This document shows, piece after piece, positions 16,935-25,349 of a stretch of DNA of 43,358 nt (within the stretch, counting starts at the first letter, position 1; every line of letters begins with the position of its first letter). The notes beneath the pieces were generated by a model. That model worked only from the letters and a program-made list of their open reading frames with translations. It had not been told where the DNA came from and searched no databases. The stretch comes from Enterovibrio nigricans DSM 22720 (lineage in GTDB: Bacteria; Pseudomonadota; Gammaproteobacteria; Enterobacterales; Vibrionaceae): assembly GCF_900167155.1 (NCBI RefSeq), contig NZ_FUXU01000036.1, forward strand, positions 1 through 43,358. The letters are read 5' to 3'. The position numbers were made by a program, and so were the translations under genes.

Positions 16935-18284
16935 ATGAAGCAAAAAATGACACCCCCAATGCACAAACGGGTTATCGCTACCTCCATCTCGATAATCTTG
17001 GTGTTTTCCATCGCATTCGGGCTGTTACTTAATCAGCTCTACATTAAAAGCTATGTCGCGCTGTACTCAACAGATCTTGTCACTGCCGTACCGCATATCG
17101 TGGGTGAATTACGCAGGGACAGGCTGCTCGCATTGGCGAGATCCAATATCGTGCAAGCGCCCAAAAACATCGATTCCCCCTCGCAGTATCTTGCGTTTAT
17201 TTGTCAACGTGACGACACCGTTTTATGGATGTCTTCGGATGCGAAAGGCAAAGGAATGGAAGACATTTGTTCATCCATTCCTTTTGATATTTCAGAACCT
17301 GATTTAGTGACGTATAAAGACCTTCCATACGTCGTTCATGTTATTTCTGATGCCACACACTCGAAGAACGAGAACTTTTTCGTTATTCGCGAGGTCAGCC
17401 CTCAACTTGAGAAAATGGCCGAGATTAAGAGCAAAACTTGGTTCTATGTCACCTTGCTCTTCCTCTGTGCAACTGGGCTTTTGTACGCGGCTTCTTATTG
17501 GAGTTTTAGCCCTCTTCGCAAACTTGCAGGAGAGCTACACGAGATTGCCGAATCTCGACGTGAAAAACTCGATCTAGATTACCCTTCAGAATTGGAAGAG
17601 GTCACCGAAGCACTCAATCGAATGATCCAGTTGCGAAAAGAGCAGACTCAGCGCTATCGCCATGCAATGGATGATTTGGCACACAGCCTAAAAAGCCGCC
17701 TTGCCGTCACCAATGCACTGCTGGATGACAGTACACTAAGCCGCGACGCCCTTAGCAAGCGTATCGTAGAGCAAGTCAGCCAAATGGATGACATGGTTCA
17801 ATACCAACTACGACGTGCTCTTGTAGGTGACAGAGGTCTTGTCAGAGAAAAGACCGAACTGAGACCGGTCATAGACAGCTTAACGGGCATGTTTTCCAAG
17901 ATTTACGGTGATAAACCCGTCACCATTTCGGTGGAAACCACTTCATTGCCTTCTCTTCCGCTAAATAAAGCGGATTTAACTGAGCTGCTTGGCAACCTAC
18001 TGGAAAACGCCTTTCGGTTTTGTATCAGCGAGGTTCGTATTTCGTCGAGAGAATCCCTTGAAAACTATATCCTCATGATTGAAGACGATGGTCCAGGGGT
18101 TGCTGAAGCCGTCAGAGAGTCTATTTTCCAACGAGGCGTCAGAGCCGATCAGCTAAACCCTGGCACGGGTATCGGTCTTGCCGTTTGTGATGAAATCGTT
18201 CACAGCTATGATGGTCAGATTAAGGCATCTACCTCCTCTCTCGAAGGTGCTTCATTCATCATGACGTTTCCCAAAACGCGTTAG
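16935..18284 (+). CDS. PhoQ-like sensor histidine kinase
   Basis: A 449-aa membrane kinase if it starts at the ATG at 16935, 7 bases after the response regulator; the frame also opens at 16890. Membrane segments lie at about 12-32 and 169-189, with a periplasmic domain of about 135 residues between. Phosphoacceptor H250 lies in DDLAHSLKSRLAV, which resembles PhoQ (HSLKTPLAV) but has Arg where the near-universal H-box proline sits. The ATPase domain has N-box LLENAFRF, G1 EDDGPGVAE and G2 GTGIGLAV. The acidic metal-binding cluster of enterobacterial PhoQ is not visible in the sensor domain, so its signal may differ. Confidence 0.87.
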   Translation: MKQKMTPPMHKRVIATSISIILVFSIAFGLLLNQLYIKSYVALYSTDLVTAVPHIVGELRRDRLLALARSNIVQAPKNIDSPSQYLAFICQRDDTVLWMSSDAKGKGMEDICSSIPFDISEPDLVTYKDLPYVVHVISDATHSKNENFFVIREVSPQLEKMAEIKSKTWFYVTLLFLCATGLLYAASYWSFSPLRKLAGELHEIAESRREKLDLDYPSELEEVTEALNRMIQLRKEQTQRYRHAMDDLAHSLKSRLAVTNALLDDSTLSRDALSKRIVEQVSQMDDMVQYQLRRALVGDRGLVREKTELRPVIDSLTGMFSKIYGDKPVTISVETTSLPSLPLNKADLTELLGNLLENAFRFCISEVRISSRESLENYILMIEDDGPGVAEAVRESIFQRGVRADQLNPGTGIGLAVCDEIVHSYDGQIKASTSSLEGASFIMTFPKTR

Positions 18285-18316
18285 CCACACGCTCTCACTT
18301 TGACATGCAATTTGAT

Positions 18317-18346
18317 AAAACCGCACGCATTGAGTGCGGTTTTTTA
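18317..18346 (+). terminator. Terminator of the PhoPQ-like operon
   Basis: ACCGCAC pairs with GTGCGGT around a 7-base loop, with an A-run before and a T-run after, just downstream of the kinase stop codon. Confidence 0.85.
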
Positions 18347-18441
18347 TTGATTTCCATACAAAAACCCCGTTCAGCAGCTATCTTATTCACTGGCACAAAG
18401 TTTGCTCAAGTTTCCATACATGGGGGTAAAGAGCACGACAG

Positions 18442-19950
18442 ATGCAACTTTTCAAATGGATTGAAAACCAACGCCAACTGCTGCTAACAAGGCTGCGCAC
18501 GCACTTTGTCCATGCCACTGGATTGTTCATCGCCTTGGCTTGCGGGCTTTGGCTCGTTGTTCCTCATCCTATCATTCCCGTTGCCATCGGCATTCTGCCT
18601 TTTGCCGTGCTTATAACCATCAGCCAGCCCGTGTTATTGGGCCTGCTCTTTATTGCCTTTTCCTTTTTCAGACTGCATGAAGCATTCGCCCAGCTCTATT
18701 CGCTCAAGATCCCCTTAATGCTGTCTCTGGGAACATTGACAACGCTCGCGTGGCACATTGGCTTTAGTGGCAAAATTCGCATGTTCAATTGCAAGGAACT
18801 TTCCAGTTTCTACGTGTTTTTCGCGTTGGTTACGATTGGTTTACCCCTAGCGGGGAACTTTGGAGAGGCATTTGCCTATTACAAAAACATCTATGTGAAA
18901 ATCGGAATAATGACTCCTGCGCTGGCGTGGCTACTTACCAGCGTTGCCCACTATCGCCGTGCCCTCACCATGATATTGGTGTCGGGTCTTTGTATCGCCC
19001 TCGTGACTAATTACAACAAAATGAATGGCATTGGGATGGTGGAAGAAACTCGGGTAACCGTGGGTAGAGAGCTCGGTTCGGTATTGGGGGACCCAAATGA
19101 TCTGGCGCTTGTGCTTCTTTTCCCTTTTTCATTTGCCATTGCCATTGCCATCACTTCGGGATTACCCAAAAAGCAGCGACTGTTCGGTGCGATTACAGCG
19201 GCAGCTCTGTTTATGGCGATTATCGGTACGCAAAGCCGTGGCGGCCTCCTAGGCATTATGTCTGCCTTGGGTATTATTGCGTGGCGAAGAGTGGAATCGA
19301 AAGCCTTGTTGATTGTCGGCGGCGGTATTTTAATGCTTATTCTGTTTGCATTCGCAGGTATTAGCAGCCGGAAATCAGGAGGCGCAGCAGAGGACGGATT
19401 AGATGAGTCCGCCAAAGGTCGACTTTACGCGTGGGAAGCGGTCTTTTTTATGGCCGTAGACAACCCTATTTCTGGCGTGGGTCTGAACAACTTCTACTTC
19501 AATTACTTTTTCTATTCTCCCCACTGGGATGGGCTTAACCATGCTGTTCACAGTACATGGTTTGGCGTCTTGGGCGAAACGGGATTTGTCGGTCTTACGG
19601 CTTTCTTGTATATGACATTTGTCGTTTTCCGGTCAGCACAGAAAACCGCAAATATCGTCTCTAAATACCCTCAGATATACGATCCTGTTGTGCGGAGTAT
19701 CAGTGACGGCCTTTACTCTGGCATCGTCGCATTCTGCGTTTCAGGCACCTTCCTGACGCAAGGGTTTACTTGGCCTATCTATATTTTGTTGGCACTTACC
19801 GCTGCGGTCTCGAATTACGTTAACAACGTCGAACGAACGCGGGAGAAAACACAAGATGAAATAGACGAAGAAGCACGCTCAAAACGGCGAGGATTGACCG
19901 AACGGCTACAAGTTATACCGAACCCTAGAAAAAACAAAAGGCCGCCCTAA
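18442..19950 (+). CDS. O-antigen ligase / polymerase-like membrane protein (Wzy_C family)
   Basis: A 502-aa protein with about 11-12 membrane segments. It contains the family pattern LGDPNDLALVL, then GTQSRGGLLGIM, then a large periplasmic loop (about residues 310-370) with SGVGLNNF and VHSTWFGVLGETG. Proteins of this type join or polymerise glycans carried on lipid, for example the WaaL ligase, Wzy polymerase or O-linked glycosylation ligases; these cannot be separated by sequence alone. It is an orphan here, with no glycan cluster beside it. The cytoplasmic C-terminal tail is highly charged and basic. Its last bases overlap the terminator of the convergent pgsA gene. Confidence 0.8.
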   Translation: MQLFKWIENQRQLLLTRLRTHFVHATGLFIALACGLWLVVPHPIIPVAIGILPFAVLITISQPVLLGLLFIAFSFFRLHEAFAQLYSLKIPLMLSLGTLTTLAWHIGFSGKIRMFNCKELSSFYVFFALVTIGLPLAGNFGEAFAYYKNIYVKIGIMTPALAWLLTSVAHYRRALTMILVSGLCIALVTNYNKMNGIGMVEETRVTVGRELGSVLGDPNDLALVLLFPFSFAIAIAITSGLPKKQRLFGAITAAALFMAIIGTQSRGGLLGIMSALGIIAWRRVESKALLIVGGGILMLILFAFAGISSRKSGGAAEDGLDESAKGRLYAWEAVFFMAVDNPISGVGLNNFYFNYFFYSPHWDGLNHAVHSTWFGVLGETGFVGLTAFLYMTFVVFRSAQKTANIVSKYPQIYDPVVRSISDGLYSGIVAFCVSGTFLTQGFTWPIYILLALTAAVSNYVNNVERTREKTQDEIDEEARSKRRGLTERLQVIPNPRKNKRPP

Positions 19951-19962
19951 GGCAGCCTCTGG
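19930..19962 (-). terminator. Terminator of the varA-uvrC-pgsA block
   Basis: On the minus strand AGGCTGCC and GGGCGGCCT form a GC-rich stem (one G-U pair) with a small loop, followed by TTTTGTTTTTT. It overlaps the 3' end of the convergent O-antigen-ligase-like gene. Confidence 0.75.
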
Positions 19963-19977
19963 TGCATCCAGAAAAGA

Positions 19978-20532
19978 CTAGTCGTCTGCGCTGAGTAAAT
20001 CATCTTTTGCGGCTAACAGGTACTGCCACATCGACCAATAGGTCAGTGCTGTCGCAATGTACAACGCCGCGTAACCAATGTAGACAATCCATTCATTGCC
20101 GTGCCACAGAAGCATGGTCAACGCGAACATCTGCGCAGCCGTTTTAAACTTACCTACCCATGACACAGCAACGCTGGCACGTTTGCCCAGCTCAGCCATC
20201 CACTCTCGAAGGGCTGAAATAATCACCTCTCGCGCAATCATGGTTGCAGCGGGTATGGTCACCCAAATGGAATGGTAGTGTTCGGCAATCAAGACCAATG
20301 CAATCGCCACCATGACCTTATCGGCAACGGGGTCAAGAAATGCGCCAAATCGAGTTGTCTGGTTGAGTGTTCGAGCAAGGTACCCATCCAACCAATCCGT
20401 AAAACCTGCAATGACAAAAATGAGCGTAGCAGCAAACGCCGACCACTCGTAAGGAAGATAAAACGCGATGACAAAAACAGGAATTAATGCGATGCGTAAA
20501 AGAGTCAGAATTATGGGGATGTTCAGTCGCAT
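19978..20532 (-). CDS. pgsA: CDP-diacylglycerol--glycerol-3-phosphate 3-phosphatidyltransferase
   Basis: This enzyme makes phosphatidylglycerophosphate, the committed step of phosphatidylglycerol and cardiolipin synthesis, in the inner membrane. The 184-aa protein carries the complete CDP-alcohol phosphatidyltransferase motif DGx2ARx8Gx3Dx3D at residues 49-71 (D49, G50, A53, R54, G63, D67, D71). It has several membrane segments. Length matches E. coli PgsA (182 aa). It is the last gene of the varA-uvrC-pgsA block, the same order as E. coli uvrY-uvrC-pgsA. Confidence 0.95.
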   Translation of the reverse strand: MRLNIPIILTLLRIALIPVFVIAFYLPYEWSAFAATLIFVIAGFTDWLDGYLARTLNQTTRFGAFLDPVADKVMVAIALVLIAEHYHSIWVTIPAATMIAREVIISALREWMAELGKRASVAVSWVGKFKTAAQMFALTMLLWHGNEWIVYIGYAALYIATALTYWSMWQYLLAAKDDLLSADD

Positions 20533-20575
20533 AGTTGTAATTGTTGGTGGGTAACACCGCTATGGTGGACGAAAG

Positions 20576-22402
20576 TCATTGCTGTTGCAATGACGAATGA
20601 ATTTTCTCAGCTAAAACTCTGCTAATTCCTGGCACTTTGGCTATTTCTTCAACAGATGCGCGTTTAAGCTCCTGAATACCGCCCAGGTATTTAAGCAACG
20701 CTTGTCGGCGTTTTGGCCCAACACCTTCAATTTCTTGTAAAACACTGGTCTTACGTGCTTTTGCACGTTTAGCTCTATGACCCGAAATCGCATGGTTATG
20801 GCTTTCATCTCGAATGTGTTGGATCAAATGCAGTGCGGGTGAGTCTGAAGGCATGGAAAATTCCTCACCGGTCACTTTGATCAATGTTTCTAAACCCGGC
20901 TTACGCGTGGTGCCTTTTGCCACACCAATCATTAATGGGTGCTTCGGCCATTCCGCCAACAGTGGTTTCACTACCTCCCACGCTTTGTTGAGCTGTCCTT
21001 TACCACCATCAATGAGAATGATGTCCGGGATTTTTTCCGGGTCAGATTGCTTTGCATATCGGCGCTCTAACACTTGCGCCATCGCCGCGTAATCATCACC
21101 GCCTGTAATGCCAGTGATATTGTAACGTCGATACTCCTGTTTAACAGGACCATCTTGATTGAACACAACGCAAGACGCCACGGTTTGCTCACCCATGGTA
21201 TGGCTGATATCAAAACACTCCATCCGCTTAACCGACTCCAGCCCCAACGCTTCAGTGAGCACATTGAAGCGATTGTGGATGGTCATTTTATGGTTGATCT
21301 TGCTCGTCAGTGCAGTTGCCGCGTTGGTCTGCGCCAATTTGAGGAAACGCGCTCTCGCGCCTCGTGGCTTACTTTGGATATGCACTTTTCGGCCCGCGAT
21401 TTCTGACAACGCCTTGCTCAACGTTTCTCGTTCTTCACCTAAATCCGGTCCCAACAATATGCTGGTTGGAATGGTACGCCCTTCTGCCTGATTAATATAA
21501 AACTGGCCAATAAACGTGGAAACCAGTTCGTTCAAATCTGTATTTGCTGGCATTTTCGGGAAGTAGCTTCTGCTGCCCAGCACTTTGCCTTGGCGAAGGA
21601 ACAGTACGTGAATACAGGCCATACCATTTTCAATCGACACGCCAATCGCATCCAAATCATCATCACTGTTTTGAGAAACGAACTGCTGTTCCTGAACACG
21701 GCGTAAGGCTTGAATTTGATCACGGTATTCTGCGGCTTTTTCAAACGCCAGCGATTGACTCGCCACTTCCATTTTTTCCACCAGCGTTGAAATAACCTGA
21801 CGATCTTTGCCTTGCAGAAACAGACGAGTGAAATTGACGAGCTCTGCATAATCGTCTTCAGAAATGAGGTCTTTCACACACGGGCCTGCGCAACGGCCAA
21901 TCTGGTACATCAAGCAAGGGCGAGTGCGATTCGCATAAACTGAATCTTCGCATTGGCGAACCGGAAATATTTTTTGAAGAAGATAAAGGCTTTGTCGGAC
22001 AGCTCCCGCATCGGGAAACGGTCCGAAGTATTCCCCTTTGCGCTTTTTCGCACCGCGATGGATAGACAATCGCGGATGTTTAGACGCTGAAAGAAAAATA
22101 TACGGGTAAGATTTGTCATCACGAAGTAGCACATTGTAACGAGGCAAGTGCTGCTTGATGAGGTTGTGCTCTAGGATAAGCGCTTCGGTTTCACTGTGCG
22201 TGATCGTGACTTCGACATTGGTGATGTTTTTCACCAGCGCACGGGTCTTTTCCCCCGAAACATTCGTCCTGAAGTAACTGGAGAGGCGTTTTTTGAGCGA
22301 CTTTGCTTTTCCGACGTAAATGATCTCACCGGAAGCGTCCATCATTCGATAGACGCCCGGTTTATCGGAAACTGTTTTTAGAAAGTTTTTGGCATCAAAC
22401 AC
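20576..22402 (-). CDS. uvrC: Excinuclease ABC subunit C
   Basis: UvrC makes both incisions around a DNA lesion in nucleotide excision repair, working with UvrA and UvrB. At 608 aa it is the standard length. It has the N-terminal GIY-YIG nuclease domain ([20 protein letters not shown], residues 16-35), a UvrB-binding UVR motif near 205-235 ([20 protein letters not shown]), the RNase H-like C-terminal nuclease ([16 protein letters not shown] and [13 protein letters not shown]) and tandem helix-hairpin-helix motifs at the C-terminus ([27 protein letters not shown]). It lies 15 bases after varA and shares its transcript. Confidence 0.97.
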   Translation of the reverse strand: MFDAKNFLKTVSDKPGVYRMMDASGEIIYVGKAKSLKKRLSSYFRTNVSGEKTRALVKNITNVEVTITHSETEALILEHNLIKQHLPRYNVLLRDDKSYPYIFLSASKHPRLSIHRGAKKRKGEYFGPFPDAGAVRQSLYLLQKIFPVRQCEDSVYANRTRPCLMYQIGRCAGPCVKDLISEDDYAELVNFTRLFLQGKDRQVISTLVEKMEVASQSLAFEKAAEYRDQIQALRRVQEQQFVSQNSDDDLDAIGVSIENGMACIHVLFLRQGKVLGSRSYFPKMPANTDLNELVSTFIGQFYINQAEGRTIPTSILLGPDLGEERETLSKALSEIAGRKVHIQSKPRGARARFLKLAQTNAATALTSKINHKMTIHNRFNVLTEALGLESVKRMECFDISHTMGEQTVASCVVFNQDGPVKQEYRRYNITGITGGDDYAAMAQVLERRYAKQSDPEKIPDIILIDGGKGQLNKAWEVVKPLLAEWPKHPLMIGVAKGTTRKPGLETLIKVTGEEFSMPSDSPALHLIQHIRDESHNHAISGHRAKRAKARKTSVLQEIEGVGPKRRQALLKYLGGIQELKRASVEEIAKVPGISRVLAEKIHSSLQQQ

Positions 22403-22417
22403 AGGGAACAGAATTAA

Positions 22418-23062
22418 TTAGAGTGTCTCTGTGTCTAGCATACCATGGCGAATCGCCAAATGGGTCAACTCTACATCACCATTGATACCCAGTTTGCTAA
22501 ACAGTCGATAGCGGTAGCTGTTTACTGTCTTTGGACTGAGGTTCAATTGTTCAGAAATATCCGTCACTTTTTGACCTTTTGTGATCATCATCATTATCTG
22601 AAGCTCTCGCTCAGACAGATTTTTGAACGGATTTTCTGACGCTGGAGAAAACTGACTCAACGCCATTTGTTGAGCAATCTCTGGCGAAATATAACGCTGT
22701 CCGCTGTTAACCGCACGGATTGCGTTAACCATTTCACTCGCACCTGCACCTTTGGTGAGATAGCCAGCCGCTCCTGCCTGCATGACTTTGGTTGGAAATG
22801 GATTTTCAGTATGAATTGTAAGAACAATAATCTTGGCGTCGGGGTTATAGCGTAGGAGTTTACGCGTAGCTTCCAAGCCACCGATACCAGGCATATTCAT
22901 GTCCATCAAGATAATGTCGGCGTGATTGCTACGACACCACTTGACTGCTTCCTCACCGCTTTCGGCTTCCCCTACCACTTTAACACCACGTTCATCTTCG
23001 AGAAGACGACGTATCCCTGTGCGAACCAGCTCGTGATCATCTACAAGGAAAACACTAATCAA
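22418..23062 (-). CDS. uvrY: GacA/UvrY/VarA-family response regulator
   Basis: A LuxR/FixJ-type response regulator that answers the BarA/GacS kinase and drives Csr small RNA expression; it is called VarA in V. cholerae. The receiver domain has phosphoacceptor D54 (ILMDMNMPG). The C-terminal helix-turn-helix contains LSERELQIMMMITKGQKV and LNLSPKTVNSYRYRLFSKL. I prefer the TTG at 23062 as start: GGAG lies at proper spacing and the protein then begins MISVFLVDDHELV at 214 aa, like E. coli UvrY and VarA. An in-frame ATG at 23095 would add 11 residues that homologs lack. uvrC follows directly. Confidence 0.93.
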   Translation of the reverse strand: MISVFLVDDHELVRTGIRRLLEDERGVKVVGEAESGEEAVKWCRSNHADIILMDMNMPGIGGLEATRKLLRYNPDAKIIVLTIHTENPFPTKVMQAGAAGYLTKGAGASEMVNAIRAVNSGQRYISPEIAQQMALSQFSPASENPFKNLSERELQIMMMITKGQKVTDISEQLNLSPKTVNSYRYRLFSKLGINGDVELTHLAIRHGMLDTETL

Positions 23063-23444
23063 GCTTGTTTCTCCACTATGATTTTGGCTCGCCATGCGCC
23101 ACTATGGCGCTCGACTTTGTGCTGCATCTTACTTGAGTTTAACCCAACAATAAAAGTCCGAACACGTTGAATCTGTGTAAGAGTGCATGTTTTTCATTTT
23201 AATATGTCACTAATTATACAATGACGTCATAAAATCTAGTCCATGAAACCCTATTCAGAACAAAATTTCAATAACAACATACAGTTACATCCAGCAACCA
23301 ATTCGCCAAATAAATACAAATCGTCCAACACTTAATACACACCGATTTTCGCGACCTCAAAATTTCTTCTCGCTGACGGTTTCCGTTATTCTTTACTTAC
23401 ATAATTTTATGACTCAGATTGAGTACAGCAAAGGAGAAATCCGG

Positions 23445-24164
23445 GTGATAAGTGTAGGTATCTTGCTTTGTGACGATCACTACGAAGACACCATCTCTGT
23501 ATATGGTCACTATGATGATGCCTTCAAACGTTTGCTATCCATTGATGGCATCAATGTCAGTAAAACTTTTCGATGCTTCCAAGGCGAATTTCCCTCGCAA
23601 CCCGATGCATGTGATGTTTGGGTCATTACTGGCAGCAAATGGAGCGTTTACGACAATGACCCCTGGATAGAGACTCTCGCGACATTTATTCGCTTGTGTG
23701 ATAAACGTCATCATCCTTTGCTTGGGGTTTGTTTCGGCCACCAAATCATTCATTTTGCCCTTGGCGGAACCGTAGAAAAATCCGATAAGGGTTGGGGGAT
23801 GGGCCTTTACCCGTTGAACGTCACACACCAAGGTCGCCGTTATTTTACAGCCGATACGCCCTCTTCAATTTCATTGCTTGCCGTGCATCAAGATCAAGTG
23901 CATCTTCCCGCCGATACATTTATGACAATTGCCTCATCTGACTTTTGCCCACAAGCTATCACAGTCAAAGAAACCCACATTTTGACTATGCAATGCCATC
24001 CTGAGTTTACGGCCCCATTTATCATTCAATTACTAGAACGCTTGAGAGAAAAAGCAGGCGACGAAAACGTCGACCGCGCGAGGCGCACTGTCGAGTGGTT
24101 TGGCGAAGGAGAACGGCAATACGTGGTTTCACTCCTGCGACGTTTCATTTTGTCTTGTTCGTAA
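23445..24164 (+). CDS. Class I glutamine amidotransferase-like protein
   Basis: A stand-alone GATase1 domain of 239 aa. The catalytic triad is visible as C96 (GVCFGHQ), H185 and E187 (MQCHPEF). Such proteins release ammonia from glutamine or glutamyl compounds; relatives include YfeJ and gamma-glutamyl hydrolase-type enzymes. No synthetase partner is adjacent. The GTG at 23445 is chosen because AAGGAG sits 8 bases before it; an ATG at 23409 has no ribosome site. The C-terminal 40 residues beyond the domain are helical and charged. The sulfotransferase gene follows about 190 bases later on the same strand, with no terminator seen between. The upstream gap 23096-23408 shows no gene. Confidence 0.82.
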   Translation: MISVGILLCDDHYEDTISVYGHYDDAFKRLLSIDGINVSKTFRCFQGEFPSQPDACDVWVITGSKWSVYDNDPWIETLATFIRLCDKRHHPLLGVCFGHQIIHFALGGTVEKSDKGWGMGLYPLNVTHQGRRYFTADTPSSISLLAVHQDQVHLPADTFMTIASSDFCPQAITVKETHILTMQCHPEFTAPFIIQLLERLREKAGDENVDRARRTVEWFGEGERQYVVSLLRRFILSCS

Positions 24165-24356
24165 TGCTCGCCACCGACCCCATCACGCTCATTTCAACAA
24201 CAGGGAAATTGCATAACAGAAAATCACATTTTCAATATGCAAATCATTTTTGTGCATCGCAAGGCTTAAAACTTCAACCTATTGATTAGACGAAACATTA
24301 ACACTGGCATTCATATTGCAGCCCCACTTTACTAAGCTAAAGGAGGGTTTTCTGAT

Positions 24357-25244
24357 ATGAACGAGCCATCATTGAAAAAACCGTTGATTTTTGTCGGTCC
24401 GCCCTGCTCTGGCGTGGGTCTGATCTCAAACCTTGTTTTCCACCACCCAGCCTTGTGTTGGTTGGACGAAAAGTTTGAAAAATATCCGACATCGAACTTT
24501 CAGCGTAAGTTGTTTAAATACACCAATGAATGGCGCTCGAAAGCCAATGACTACCCAGAAAAATCCTTGATGTCGGCTCTTGCGAATGACTTTTCGCCAA
24601 CGCCAGCAGAAGCGACCTTGTTTTGGGATTCGATGACCCGCGACGATGTTGATTTCTATCGAGGCTTTGCAAGAGGCAAGCAAGCCTCTCCGATGGAAAT
24701 CACCGAGATTAAAAAAATCTTTGAAGACAGAATGAGAACCACCAAAAAAGAAAGATTGGCGCTGAAGTTTACAGGCCCTGCTCGTCTTTACTATCTGCAA
24801 AGCCTTTTCCCAGACGCCAAATTTGTTCACGTGATGCGAGACCCCGCATCGACAGTTAATTCGATCATTTCCAGTGAAGAATGGGAATTTAAAGGCAAAA
24901 ACATGTTGTGGTGGCGCGGTGCTTATTCGCTTCAAGAACTCGCACAATACGATTTATTGCGACGTCACGCTGTCGCGGGTACGGCGTTTCAACTGAACAA
25001 ACTGCTGCAAACAACAAGACAGGAGATCGATGAGCTTGATATCGACCTTCTCACGATAAACTACGAAGATTTTGTCGCCAACCCGTCGAAAACCCTACTT
25101 AGCATCCTCGACTACGCCGAGTTGGATCCACATTCTAATGTCGAACGCGCGATGAAACGAAGCGATATCAGATGCAGTAACAGTGTTCTGAAAATGCCGG
25201 CGACAGACATCAACACCGTTTACACATGGTGCCCTGCCGCATAA
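24357..25244 (+). CDS. Sulfotransferase family protein
   Basis: A 295-aa protein of the PAPS-dependent sulfotransferase fold. The N-terminal FVGPPCSGVGLISNLV occupies the place of the 5'-phosphosulfate loop (usually RSGTT-like). FVHVMRDPASTVNSIIS (around residues 158-174) is the 3'-phosphate-binding motif, and LLTINYEDFVANPSKTL is a typical family segment. The substrate could be a glycan, a lipid or a small metabolite and cannot be told. A good ribosome site (AAAGGAGG) precedes the ATG. The loop departs from the usual consensus, so activity needs checking. Confidence 0.75.
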   Translation: MNEPSLKKPLIFVGPPCSGVGLISNLVFHHPALCWLDEKFEKYPTSNFQRKLFKYTNEWRSKANDYPEKSLMSALANDFSPTPAEATLFWDSMTRDDVDFYRGFARGKQASPMEITEIKKIFEDRMRTTKKERLALKFTGPARLYYLQSLFPDAKFVHVMRDPASTVNSIISSEEWEFKGKNMLWWRGAYSLQELAQYDLLRRHAVAGTAFQLNKLLQTTRQEIDELDIDLLTINYEDFVANPSKTLLSILDYAELDPHSNVERAMKRSDIRCSNSVLKMPATDINTVYTWCPAA

Positions 25245-25303
25245 GTAGGTAGATATAAATTAAGTCGGCAACTAGACAAATAGAAAGAGCGGCAAGAAAT
25301 GGA

Positions 25304-25335
25304 TAAAAAAACGCCTTCCGTTTGGGAAGGCGTTT
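25304..25335 (-). terminator. Terminator of the arginine decarboxylase gene
   Basis: AAACGCCTTCC and GGAAGGCGTTT form an 11-bp stem with loop GTTTG. On the minus strand it is followed by a T-run. It lies just beyond the adiA-like stop codon and may also serve the convergent sulfotransferase gene. Confidence 0.85.
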
Positions 25336-25349
25336 GATTGTTTATTTAC

